From contig CAMZMU010000117.1 in NCBI GenBank assembly GCA_947311845.1, forward strand, positions 71,085,444 to 71,149,443: 64,000 nucleotides of DNA, in the 5' to 3' direction. The notes under the pieces are model-generated. The model saw nothing but the letters and a program-made list of their open reading frames with translations. It was not told the origin of the DNA and did not search any database. This document shows, one piece after another, positions 54,189 to 64,000 of the stretch (positions are counted from its first letter, which is position 1; each line of letters begins with the position of its first letter). The translations under genes were made by a program, and so were the position numbers. This stretch comes from Poa pratensis (Eukaryota; Streptophyta; Magnoliopsida; Poales; Poaceae).

Positions 54189-54394
54189 CTCTTCCTAGGG
54201 AATGTTCATGCATAATACCAGGGTCCCATGGTGTTCTCAAACCAATCAAAATGATAGTGAAGTTGAACCCTAGTTGAGAGAAAAACAAAACACAAAAGTA
54301 ATAACAACGAAGTCTAACTTTCTTTCTATGCATTGGCATTTTGTATATGAATGAATCACCATAAATAGAAGTTTCCCAATGCATATTAAGAATA

Positions 54395-55659
54395 TTACTT
54401 GCAGCATATAATTATTAGTAACATAAAGAGAGGGCTCTTATCACCTCCTCTTTCATAATAGTTGCAAGAAGTAAAAGTAAATTCACCCATATAACCATTG
54501 GACTCATCCAACTTAGATAATTTAGGTACATAAAGAGGATCATTAAATTTATTATGGAATTCATTAGCATGATTCCCTCTTTCAAAATAGTTATTAAGAT
54601 CAATATCAAGTTTAATATCATGGTTGCAACAAAGATTTGGAACTAAAGGTAATTGCAAACCACATAAGTATTTCTCAACATAAGCAAATTTCTCCTCTAT
54701 GGTGTAATTAGGAGAATTTAAGAACAAAGTAGGACTCTCATGAGTAAGAGTACCATCACAAACAGCAAGTATATCATTTTTATCCTCACATAATTTAGTA
54801 ACAACTAAACATGGAGGTTTATCAATAAGCATAGGACCATCATCTAAAGCATTATCATATAGCATATTTAAGCAATACTCCTCATTATCATCAATAAGTT
54901 CACTAGTAGCATCATTAAAAAGTAAAGGAGTATTATTAGTTTCATCATAATAGCATGGGTTATCATATAGGACCATAGAATTTTCAGTTTGACACTCATC
55001 ATAACATGGGTTTTCATAAATAACAAAAGACTTTTGAGTTTGAGTGCTACTATCAAATGTTGATGGTGAAGTTGGGAGATCCAATTCTTCCCCAAGCTTA
55101 GGTTGGAACTCATCCATTTCAATCTCCTCTTCACATACTTCCTCTTCCAAGCTTATGTTTTCATCATCCTCTTGGGCTGCACGGGCATCCCCAAGCTTAA
55201 GTTTTTGTCATCTTCTTCCTGCAAAATATTAGAGCTTTCTTTGGCAGCTCTCATCCTTCTGTCAACAACATAGATATTTTCATTAAATTCAAGTATGCAG
55301 AGATCAAGGATATTGGCAATAAAAACTTTAAATTGAGAAGCTATAGGGCAGGTTTCATGTTCATCAATGAAGGTGTATAATTCATAGGCTGCCATAAAAA
55401 TAACAAAATGCTCTACTTCTTCCATCCCTAAGTGAGCATAATTCCATGTATGATAAGTTGCAATAACATGTTCTCTATTGGAAGGGCATTGGAATTCAAA
55501 GTGTCTAAATTATTCAGAGCAACAAGTTTCTTCCTTATGATAAGTAAGCAGCACACTAGCAATTTTATTTAGAAGCTCTATGTATTCCCCTAATCTTTTC
55601 CCTTCATTTGATTTTCTAAATTCAGCAGCCATCATGGCGTTTTCATAACAGTTTTCCAT
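54395..55659 (-). pseudogene. Element D ORF, acidic protein of unknown function
   Basis: Starts on the minus strand at ATG 55659 (MENCYENAMMAAEFRKSNEG), stops in frame near 55515, continues as EEVEHFVIFMAAYELYTFID (55425 leftward), shifts frame near 55190 and ends in a long acidic, Asn/Tyr/Cys-rich stretch (EEEVCEEEIEMDEFQPKLGE; NYFERGNHANEFHNKFNDPL) at 54395. There is no zinc knuckle, protease or RT. It lies directly after the primer site, where gag would be, and is AT-rich like element E. I do not recognise a named domain; similar proteins are expected in non-autonomous Athila-like elements (inference). At least two breaks. Confidence 0.55.
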
Positions 55660-55829
55660 TTTCTAATTTTTTTGGGTTTTTGATATATAAAACTGAAAGT
55701 AAAACTAATGAGAAACTCACAACCAAACAAGTTTAAAGGAACCTCCCCAAGCTTAGATGATTGCAAGATATAAAACAAAAATAAATCTAAAGTCTAGTGC
55801 ACACAAGAATAGGAACTTAAGCGCTACGC

Positions 55830-55847
55830 TCCCCGGCAACGGCGCCA
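55830..55847 (-). other. Element D primer binding site (tRNA-Asp)
   Basis: Minus-strand TGGCGCCGTTGCCGGGGA, identical to element E, nine bases from the 5' LTR end. Confidence 0.88.
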
Positions 55848-55856
55848 GAAAAGTAC

Positions 55857-57378
55857 TGGATAACCCCCAAGAGCAGGGGATCACTATAGCACCTCTCAAT
55901 GTGGAAGTAGGGTATCGATCCGCAGGAGCAAGAAGGAAAAGTTATCTATTCCCTACAACTAAAGTGTCACAAGTTTTAGTTGATTATGCACTAAACAAGT
56001 TTAAAGAACAAGATGGTTGATTTAATGGATGGAAGTTTAACGTAACAAAACAAGAATGTAAAAGTGTCCCAATCCTCTTCAATGCAAGAGGATAAGACAA
56101 AGGTTTTCTCTTATAGGAACAATGGACATGGGTTCATGGGTTTAATTAATCCTCTCTCTCTCATCTATGGTGATTATCATGTTATAGATAAAGTACACAC
56201 AATTGTCATGTTTTAATGGTAGCTTTTATGACGGCTATATGTCCTAAAACACATAGTTGAAAGAAGTACTCATTTGTGTTGCTAGGTCACCCTCGTAAGG
56301 CTAGCGTGGTTGCTCTCACTCCCACATCATACTCTTCCTTTTTACCCCCGGATAAAGGATGTTGGGCTGTATTTCACATGTCACTCAATACATATGCCGT
56401 GTCACATCGGCCATCCCGTACCTACATACATCATACTTCATAATGGACAATATTCTAAACACTAGTGCAATGATTCATAATTCGTGTGCATGACCACATC
56501 TCTCTCATCTATCCACACTTGGTGGTGTCAATCACCTCATGACAAGGATAAACAAGGCATTATGCATAAATCAAACCATCACATGCATCATAGAATATCT
56601 CCAAAGTATGACAAATCATAAAAGCTCCAACACAACGGTAAATGTATAACAAATCATCTCATACCACAATATCCAGCATAAGAATTACATAGATAGATCC
56701 ATACTTATGCAAGGCACATCATATGGACTCCAACAATGATCATACATAGAGAGATTAGATCAAGTTACCACCACAAACCCAAGGTCCAGGGGGTGGACTA
56801 CTCCCCCTTCATCATGGAGACGGTGGAGAAGTCGTTGGAGAAGATGGAGACCACGCCGGCAGCGCCCCGCCGGAGTTTTCCCCCTCCAATCTGCAGCTCC
56901 AGGTCTCTGTTTCATGGTTTCTGTGTTTCGGCGGCGCTCCTTCCAGAGAACGTCGGGGGGCTATTTTTATAGACGTTTTTAGGTCAAGACGAAGCCACGG
57001 ACACGAAAACGGACGACATCGGAGCCACGAGGATTAAAAGAGGTGGTCCCACACAGCCTATGTACCTGGCCGCGTGGGACCATCCAATTTCTTCCTCGGA
57101 CTTCCTTTTTCACGGATTCTTGGCTGGTACGTCTTCTTATTTCCAAATATTGGGCTCAGTAAAATATTAGGTCATTTGGACGTCGTTTGGTCCCTGAAAG
57201 TCAAGAACATGGAAAAAGGGGTTTTCTGCCTGTGCAGGGTTAATTCCATAAAAATAGGAAACATACCAAATATTCCCAAAATCATTATAAAACAGTGATA
57301 TAACCCTTATATGATGCAAATATGACTGGAATATAAGTAAAATAATGCAAAGTTCATGTATGCATTTTACATGCATCA
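55857..57378 (-). repeat. Element D 5' LTR
   Basis: 1522 bases; on the minus strand it starts TGATGCATGTAAAATGC and ends GGGGGTTATCCA. It contains the imperfect hairpin at 57042-57084 and TATAAAAA on the minus strand at 56964-56971. The left copy lacks about 840 internal bases. Confidence 0.88.
56964..56971 (-). promoter_or_regulatory. TATA box of the element D 5' LTR
   Basis: Minus-strand CGTCTATAAAAATAGC, about 70 bases downstream (element sense) of the conserved hairpin, similar to the hairpin-TATA spacing in E. The left LTR has it at 41224-41231. Confidence 0.55.
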
Positions 57379-57472
57379 GCGGGCGGCCACGCGGGTTGCG
57401 GTTGACGGTGGGCTCGGTGTTGGCTCTGCCGGACGTCCGGCGGGCGAGACGCTCAGCACGTGTCTCGGCCAT
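57379..57472 (-). pseudogene. gag: Element A gag N-terminus
   Basis: ATG 57472 (MAETRAERLARRTSGRANTE) lies 31 bases after the primer site and runs 31 codons, Arg-rich, until insertion D. It continues at 40957. The start is supported by its position immediately after the primer site and by the absence of another in-frame ATG nearby. Confidence 0.7.
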
Positions 57473-57502
57473 GGCGGAGGTGAGGTTGAAGACGCGCCTC
57501 AG

Positions 57503-57521
57503 CCCCCTACCTAGCGCGCCA
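57503..57521 (-). other. Element A primer binding site
   Basis: Minus-strand TGGCGCGCTAGGTAGGGGG, two bases from the 5' LTR end; it differs from the element C site at two positions. It confirms that the right-hand LTR is the 5' LTR of A. Confidence 0.8.
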
Positions 57522-57927
57522 AATGTCGGAGACTAGTCCCAGGAACTAGGGGTGTGTCTCACTGATGCCAGGAATCGAAAAGGGGCTGAACACGCAGTCA
57601 AACAATCCTCAACTACCTCGGCGACGGTGCTCGTCGAGCTCGGTGAGGAACATCACGACAGAGAGGAAACACCAGCACGTACCCAGGTTCAGGCCTACCG
57701 CGAGGTGTAAAGACCCTATTTCCTGCTTTGTTGTATTGCACTGCTTGTAGAGGTTATAGTACAACGAGTTTGCCGAGGCTCAAGCTTTGCTAAGGAAGAA
57801 TTATGGTGGAAGGTGCTCTGTCCTCCTTCGCTATGGTGCGGATGAGCTTCAGCTAGTCGATGGGTCGACGAATGATTCGATCCCCGATGAATGATTTTGA
57901 TCCTCCCCTTCCGTCGTACACTGCCTC

Positions 57928-57935
57928 CTTTTATA
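57928..57935 (-). promoter_or_regulatory. TATA box of the element A 5' LTR
   Basis: Minus-strand GGTATAAAAGGAGGC; identical at 2171-2178 in the 3' LTR. In this copy element G now lies upstream of it in transcription order, separating it from the LTR's U3 start. Confidence 0.55.
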
Positions 57936-57992
57936 CCTGCCTCGGACTTCTTCCCCGAATTCACAAGGCGGGAAGGGCTACCACATGGCGAC

Positions 57993-60900
57993 TGTAACGT
58001 CCCGGGGTTTTCCCGAATTAGATTTGTCTGTTTTTCTTTTTGGATCATCATGTCATCATGCATCTTGTTATCACCTTGCATGTTTTTGCTAAATAAATCA
58101 AACTATTATTTTGGCAAGCCTTATTTTGTTTTGCAAATTAATAAATCCATATCTCTCTGTCTCTCTCTTGCTATTTTAAATAAAACCCCAAACTAAATAT
58201 TTGGGAATATTTGTAAACTGATTTCAAATCCAAAACTAAAGTTTATAAAAATGTTATTTTGTAGAACCTTGCCCTTATTTTATTTCTCTCCTTTCTAAAT
58301 CTTTTTCCCTCTCTCCTCCACTCTTTTTTTCCCCTGGAAATTGAGAAATTCCGAGATTTTCGTATGGGCCAAGAGAGCACCAACTGGCCCATCCCTCCTC
58401 TTCCTTTCTTCTTTCTCTTCAGCCCAGCCGGCCCAACTTGGCCCATTCCCTGTCGCTTTCTTCCTCCCTCTGGTACAGAGGAGAAGCTTTACACCGTGGC
58501 CATGGTGGCCTCCACCCGCAGCCTCACCTTCCCCCTCCTTTTTCCCCCTATAAGGTGTGCTCCCATCTCCTGAAACCCTAGCCTCTCCCCCACCTTTTCC
58601 CCATCGCCGCCGCTCCCCTCCTTTTCCCTTTCCCCCCTCTCTTTCTTCTCTGTCTCTTCTTCCCAAAAATCCCTCCATGGCCGGAGCTTGAATCACACCG
58701 AGCCGTCGCCATGGTCCTCGTCAGGAGCTGCTGAGCCCGGGAACCGGACCAGAGCGCCTTCCGCGTCAAGATCGCCGAAGGAACCGGAGCTGGAGCCGTC
58801 CCAGATCATCGCCAAGGTCGCCATCGTCTTCCTCGTCCGTCCGCTGCGCACATCTTCTTCTCCGTGGTCGTCTACGTCCGGCGCATCTTCCTATGCTTCC
58901 CGGCGAGAACCACGACGCCGAGATCCTCCCGGTGAGCATACGCTTCGATTCCCCGCTTCTCCTCTTCAAATCCGTGGCTGTGGTCACCGATCCGCTCGCT
59001 CCGGAGTTTCTGTCCGCCATGGCCGAGCTCAAGCTCGTGCGCCTCCCCTTGATCTCTCCCTGCACCCAGCACCCACGCCCGACGTCCAACCATCCAGCAT
59101 CACCTTCGCACCCCCACGCGCACCCCAGCATCGCCGTTTCTGATCATCGACACCGGAGCCTCCTGAGTTCGTCGCCGTCGCTGTGGTTCAGAAAGTCTGA
59201 ACCTTTCTGTTTGAAATTCAGATAACGTCGCCCCAGTTCTTCATCTTCCTTCCGTTGCACTAACTATCGCAAGCATCGATCTGGTCCAGTGCAAGCGAGC
59301 CACAGTTCCATCCAGGAGATCGTGAGTTCGAGTCCCACCCAGTGCAATTTCCTTCCTTTTCTCTCTTTTTCGATCTGACGCCACTAACGGGCCTCGGCCC
59401 AAACATCCTTCCTTCTCCAGCGCCGTGAGCGGCAGATAGATGCCCGCCGCTCAGTTCTGGCCCATCTCTCTCTCTGCTTCTATTTCTTTTATTCTATTTT
59501 GCAAATCTTGTATATCGAATATCTTTTGTTCTATAAATCTAAATAGTACAAGTTATATATCTATTTTTATCAGAGAAATGCACTGAATATTAATGTGTCA
59601 TCCATGATCATGTTTGCATCATCTAGCTTGTTGCTTAGTGGTCTTTTGCATTATCACCCAAAATAAATTAATATGGAATGTGTTGGGTAATTAATTAATT
59701 ATTGCCCTATTCCATTTAATTTGTGTAGCTCACCCATGCCATGTCTCACATGTTAATCAACATTTAATTTTGTGGTTAGATAAACAACTTGAACCTTAAT
59801 ATTAGTTGTCGGAATCCTGGTTCCGCTTAATTTGGTTAAGTTGCATCTTGCCATGTCATGCATCATCTCTGAACATGCTGGATCTTTTGCCGTAGTAGTA
59901 AGTGTTGCATCTTTTGCGCTTTCCAGTGTTTGTCGCTTCTTCGCGGAATAGGACGTTGAGATGATGTGAGCAACGACAAGTTCTGCTTCCTCTACCGTGT
60001 TCTCAGGCAAGCAATGTTCTCTTGTTCCCAATGCATTGTCTTTCATCCTTGCCGTTGATCTCTGCTATCCTTATGTTACGATGCTTGTGCGATCCTATCC
60101 ATGTTTACCTTGCTGCCATGATATAGCCCCACCTCCACATCCTATCACCATGTTGTTTGTTTACCTTGTTGGCCTTGCGAGTCGTAGCGCATGCTTAGGT
60201 TGTTCCTTTATCTTCTTGCTGTTATATGTATCTTCAAGCCCTGGTAAGTGGCTACATGCTTTACTTTATGATGTGGGACGATTGTTACCTTAAGATAAGG
60301 CACCGGCAGGAGGCCCCTTGAGGTTTTTGGTCCTTCTGGTGTCGCTGTAGTTCTTGTCCGTGGATCCAAGTTTGAGCGCGCTACCCACATGTGGGACTTC
60401 TTATGGGAATCCCCGCAACCTGCGACCCGATCTGCAGCCTTGTCCAGGGCGCCACACCTAGTTCGGGCTTTCCATTTGATGCATGCATATGCAGGTACGA
60501 TCTCATGGTGATGTGTTGTAGTCGCTCTCATATAGGTGCGGCACGTTCTTAGAGTGCTATGAAGGTTGATCCCGCGGGTACTTGACCTGATTAGCCGTGC
60601 ACGCAATCATGTGGTTCCCTGGACTTGTCTGCAGAGAAGTGAAGGGTTGTGTCGAACGCTCCATGGCAATTTGATGCATGTGGTTTAACAATAGTGCACC
60701 CCTGCAGGGTTAAATCTTTTCGAAAAGCCGTGTCCGCGGTTATGGACGACTTGGTGAAGATGCTGGCTAACAAGATTAGGAGCCGTACATCTAATAATGA
60801 TAACACTTAAACTTGCTTCGCTGTGTGAGTGCCTTTGGATTGCTTACTCATGGGTTAATCGAGTGAGTGATAATCGGCTGGGTTATGTTTGGTGTTAGTA

Positions 60901-61487
60901 TCTAGTTGGTTCTTTACTCGATCTCATCCCTATCTTATAGACGAAAGTTGTAGCGTGTCTTCTGTAGATGGCTTAGTGCTGCTGCCGCTTCAGTCCACCA
61001 ATCCTTTATATTTTGGGAGCCTTTGTATTGCTTTCAAGTGTGCATTGCTTGCCAGGCTGGTGTACCTGACCCATCTTTGGGCTGTACTCTTTTGTGCAGT
61101 CAACAGGTTTGAAGTCTGACGACGTTAGCTTGGAATCCTCCGGCTCGGCCTGGGCAGGGATTTGGACACCATCGTTTATCTTCAGGACTCTTAGTCCAAT
61201 TTGTATCTTGTCCGTAGTCGGACGCTAGTTTTGCTTTCGCTGTGATTTGTATCTTTGTAATATATCTGTTGTTTCCTGACTCGTTTGAGTCGTTCTTGTA
61301 TATATTTTCTCTTTCTGTTGTTGTTGCGGATTCTTTCGTGAACTGTTGTAATGTTATCACAATTCCACCCACATAACGCGCATGTTTCGGCGTGCACGTT
61401 ATGTCTGGTGGGCGTCCTAAGATCGTTATTATGCAGATTTTGGCGGGATCGCTGAAATTCGCATGGTACCGATTTTGGGGCGTCACA
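57993..61487. mobile_element. Element G: probable 3.5 kb solo LTR
   Basis: Starts TGTAACGTCCCGGGG and ends GGGGCGTCACA, with TSD GCGAC on both sides (57988-57992 and 61488-61492). No internal repeat of its ends, primer site or coding domain is seen, so it is best read as one LTR left by LTR-LTR recombination; a short non-autonomous element is the alternative. It has an AT-rich start, a GC-rich block (about 58400-59230) with CCCTATAAGG at 58547-58556 and leader-like sequence, then AT-rich sequence. Large LTRs of this size occur in some Triticeae gypsy and LARD elements; no family is assigned. Orientation probably plus (CCTATAAGG then leader), not certain. Confidence 0.7.
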
Positions 61488-62106
61488 GCGACGGAGAAGG
61501 AGCACAGTGCACGGCGACGGGGCTGTCCATGGACACGGTCCATGGCAGTGAGCAGCGTCTCCTTGGCAGAAAAAGCCACCGTCCATCCAGGACGATGGGC
61601 TGGCGCTGCAGAGGTCCGTGGGGTGCCCCACGGTGACGTTGGCTTGGAGCGTAGTGGCTAACGGTCCCCTTATCACTGGAACGGCAATCCTTGTAGTCCG
61701 CTTTGCTTGGTGCAGCTTTGTTAACCGCCTTTAATCGCCAAAGAGGAAACTGCGGCGTCGTCGTCATCGCTCGCAGGCGCGCGCGTCACTCTGCGTCGGG
61801 CGCAGAGGCCATGTGCGCTCTGCAGCGGGCGCAGAGCTTGCTTTCTCTCGAAGGAACCCCGCGAGGGCTGGGACGCCTCGTCGAGATTCTTGTGTACTTG
61901 ACGCCTCGCGAGGGAAGCCTCGCGAGGGTGGCGCCGACGTGCGCCAGGACTTAGTGGTATTTCTTGATAGATGAAGCCCTCGCGAGGGAAAGGCTCCTCG
62001 CGAGGCACACCAGGCTGAGACGTCTGGTCCTTAGCAGAATCCTCTGCAGAGTGTTGAGGGCTGTGGCAGGCCGGCCCGTGGTACCCTGGTTTCCACTGGG
62101 CCGACA

Positions 62107-62676
62107 CTGTCTTTGCGCCACAGGCCAAGGCTGAGAGGTATGAAGCTTCTGAGCTCTTCTTCTCAGCCAAGATGGAGGAGCACAACAGTGTGAGCGAGCA
62201 CGTGGTCAAAATGTCTGGCTATGTTCAACGCCTGAACGCTCTGGAATGCAAGATTCCTGATTAGCTGGCGATTGATAGGGTGATGCAATCGTTGCCCCTA
62301 GCTTCAAAGGCTTCGTCATGAACTACAACATGCAGGGCATGGCTAAGAGTCTGTCCGAGGTGTTCGTGATGTTGAAGACTGCTGAGGTGGAGATCAAGAA
62401 GGAGCACATGCTGTTGATGGTCAACAAGACCGTCGATTTTAAGAAATCTGGCGGCAAGGGAAAGAGGAACTGGAAGCCGAGGAAGGATGGTAAGCCTGTT
62501 GCTAGATCCAAGGCTAACAAACCTGGTCCCAAGCCTGGTGTGGAATGCTTCTACTGCAAGGGAGATGGTCACTGGAAGCGCAACTGCCCCAAGTACCTGG
62601 AAGACAAGAAGGCCGGCAAGATTGTCGCGAGAGAGAAAGGTATATGCGATATACATGTTATTGATGTTTACCTTAC
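62107..62676 (+). pseudogene. gag: Copia gag, C-terminal fragment
   Basis: Resumes the reading broken at 1801 (FAPQAKAERYEASELFFSAK), has a TAG at 62262-62264, shifts frame near 62290 and continues MNYNMQGMAKSLSEVF to a CCHC zinc knuckle (CFYCKGDGHWKRNC) at 62546-62587, followed by PKYLEDKKAGKIVAREKG. A further frameshift lies near 62660 at the junction to protease. The continuity across 60 kb is the main evidence for the outer insertion. Nonfunctional. Confidence 0.88.
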
Positions 62677-64000
62677 ATGCGCCGGAGTAATACCTGGGTA
62701 TTTGATACCGGTTCTGTTGCTCACATTTGTAACTCTCAGGAGGAGTTGCGGAATAAACGGCGTCTGGCTAAGGACGAGGTGACGATGCGCGTCGGCAACG
62801 GATCAAGAGTTGACGTGGTGGCTGTCGGCACACTCCCTCTACATCTACCATCGGGATTAGTTTTGGTTTTAAATAAATGTTATTTTGTACCATCGTTGAG
62901 TGTAAACATTATCAGTGGGTCTTGCTTGTTGCAAGACGGATATTCATTCAATTCAGTATCAAATGGTTGTACTATTTCGATGAATGATATCTTTTATGTT
63001 AATGCTCCTGAGAGTAATGGTTTATTCTTGTTGAATCTCGATCGTAGTACTCACATTCATAACATAGATGCCAAGAGGATTAGACTTAGTATGATACCGC
63101 CATGTATATGTGGCATTGCCGTCTCGGTCATATTGGTATAAAGCGCATGAAGAAACTCCATTCTGATGGACTTTTGGAGTCACTAGATTTTGGATCACTT
63201 GACACTTGTGAACCGTGCCTCATGGGCAAAATGACCAAGACACCGTTCACCGGATTTATGGAACGGCCGTCGGACTTGTTGGGAGTCATACATACAGATG
63301 TGTGTGGTCCAATGAGCGTGTCGACACGCAATGGTTATCGTTACTTTGTAACCTTCACTGATGATTTGAGTAGATACGGGTATATCAAGTCTGAAACGTT
63401 TGAAAAGTTCAAAGAATTTCAGAGTGAGGTTGAAAATCAACTCAACAAGAAAATCAAGCACCTTCGATCCGATCGTGGTGGCGAGTATTTGAGTTTTGAG
63501 TTTGGCACACATCTGAAGGCCTGTGGAATTGTGCCACAGTTTACGCCTGCTGGGACACCGCAACGCAACGGTGTGTCTGAGCGATGTAATCGTACTTTAT
63601 TGGATAGTGCACGGTCTATGATGTCTCTTACCGACTTGCCCGTATCATTTTGGGGATATGCATTAGAAACATTCGCATTCATTTTAAATAGGGCTCCATC
63701 CAAATCCGTAGAAACGACACCGTATGAGATATGGCATGGCAAGAAACCCAAGTTGTCGTTCCTGAAGGTCTGGAGTTGTGAAGCGTACGTTAAGAAACTA
63801 CAGCCTGACAAACTCGAACCAAAATCGGAGAAGGTCATCTTTGTAGGGTATCCACGGGAAACCATAGGATACACCTTCTACAACCAAGCTGAGTGCAAAA
63901 CATTTGTCGCGAAGAACGGTACCTTTCTCGAGAAAGGTTTCTCGCCAAAGGGATAAGTGGGAGGAAAATAGACCTCGACGAGATAGTTGATACTGAACTC
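62677..64000 (+). pseudogene. pol: Copia protease and integrase (continues beyond the window)
   Basis: Protease motif WVFDTGSVAHICNS at about 62695-62736, followed by the pre-integrase region (MYMWHCRLGHIGIKRMKKLH; CEPCLMGKMTK zinc-binding residues) and the integrase core: first Asp in VIHTDVCGPM, second in HLRSDRGGEY, Glu in RNGVSERCNRTLLD. It then runs into the Copia-type linker (VIFVGYPRETIGYTFYNQAE). Frameshifts near 63090 and 63935. Protease followed by integrase, with RT still to come, is the Copia order. RT and the 3' LTR lie beyond 64000. Confidence 0.92.

Larger units (their letters stand above)
40958..57378 (-). mobile_element. Element D: Athila-type non-autonomous LTR retrotransposon, split by C
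   Basis: Minus-strand element in the gag of A: 5' LTR 55857-57378, tRNA-Asp primer site 55830-55847, one degenerate ORF 54395-55659, then element C (43391-54188), a 3' internal region 41615-43385 and a damaged 3' LTR 40958-41614. Flanks CGCGG (40953-40957) and GCGGG (57379-57383) fit a TSD only with a one-base change. No RT or integrase. The 3' internal region is homologous to that of element E, but the LTRs are different. By eye the shared LTR parts differ at about 16 sites in 655 bases, making it older than C, which lies inside it. Confidence 0.82.
1802..62106 (-). mobile_element. Element A: Ty3/gypsy Tat-type retrotransposon, host of the inner nest
   Basis: A minus-strand LTR element with 3' LTR 1802-2830 and 5' LTR 57524-62106. 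It interrupts the Copia gag, and CTGTC lies on both sides (1797-1801 and 62107-62111) as TSD. Minus-strand order is: primer site (57503-57521), gag start (57379-57472), gag-protease (32207-34599), RT-RNase H (29635-32206), integrase (16797-17672), opposite-strand ORF (3133-6707), polypurine tract, LTR. Insertions E, F, B, D and G split it; without them it is roughly 13 kb. Tat affiliation is inferred from the two RNase H-like regions and from the extra opposite-strand ORF between integrase and 3' LTR. Every coding part carries frameshifts or stops. The LTRs differ at roughly 20 or more sites per kb by eye, making it one of the older layers. Confidence 0.85.
57524..62106 (-). repeat. Element A 5' LTR, split by element G
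   Basis: Halves 57524-57992 and 61493-62106, together about 1.08 kb, TGTCGG...CCGACA. Minus-strand TATAAAAG at 57928-57935. It includes about 35 bases at the 57524 end that the left copy lacks, and a tandem GCCTCGCGAGG near 61905-61927. It is followed by the CTGTC TSD and the Copia gag. Confidence 0.9.

Noticed and set aside
58244..59225. Several overlapping ORFs of 60-150 codons in element G
   Set aside because: They overlap in many frames inside a probable LTR, are Pro/Ser/Arg-rich as expected of GC-rich leader sequence, and have no domain.
59275..59348. tRNA gene
   Set aside because: A and B boxes are present but no acceptor stem or anticodon arm can be formed.
1..64000. Host genes, rRNA or CRISPR arrays
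   Set aside because: No such signature was found; direct repeats in the window are explained by LTRs, TSDs and the 46-base tandem repeat.

Overview
The window is intergenic plant DNA, most probably from a Triticeae grass (wheat, Aegilops or barley type). This is inferred from the density and type of LTR retrotransposons; no species-specific sequence was compared. I find no host gene, rRNA, intact tRNA gene or CRISPR. Nearly every base belongs to a nest of at least eight LTR retrotransposons, ordered here from shared LTRs, target-site duplications (TSDs) and pol reading frames that resume across each insertion.

Layout. (1) The outermost element is a Copia retrotransposon whose 5' LTR ends at 451. 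Its gag is cut at 1801 and resumes at 62107, and its protease-integrase runs off the right edge. (2) Inside it sits element A (1802-62106, minus strand), a Ty3/gypsy element of Tat type. Its 3' LTR is at the left, its 5' LTR at the right, and its gag-pol reads leftward in pieces. (3) Element A was hit by element E (7756-16705, plus; Athila-type, gag-protease plus ATHILA ORF1-like, no RT or integrase; TSD gtagg), element F (17673-29629, plus; complete Tat-type; TSD gtttg), element B (about 34600-40920, minus; Tat-type, 5' half lost), element D (40958-57378, minus; Athila-type, non-autonomous) and element G (57993-61487; probable solo LTR; TSD gcgac). (4) Element C (43391-54188, minus; Tat-type; TSD ctctt) lies inside D.

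How the genes work together. A, C and F each encode gag, a DGG(A/S)-type protease, RT, two RNase H-like regions and integrase; B keeps the last parts. A, B and F also carry, between integrase and 3' LTR, an intron-containing gene on the opposite strand whose first exon resembles the plant 'putative gypsy type transposon' (Transposase_28) domain. In C the same slot holds a degenerate B3 DNA-binding domain gene plus a second small two-exon ORF, each behind its own TATA box. D and E have tRNA-Asp primer sites and cannot transpose without pol supplied in trans.

Most notable. (a) An in-frame UAG in an identical 14-base context separates protease from RT in A, C and F, as expected of stop readthrough. 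(b) C carries the B3 cargo. (c) A 9-base-loop hairpin recurs in the LTRs of D and E and in E's internal domain. (d) F has almost identical LTRs but several frameshifts. LTR comparisons by eye place A and D as oldest and F as youngest, in agreement with the nesting. All family names are from memory of protein signatures; no database was searched.
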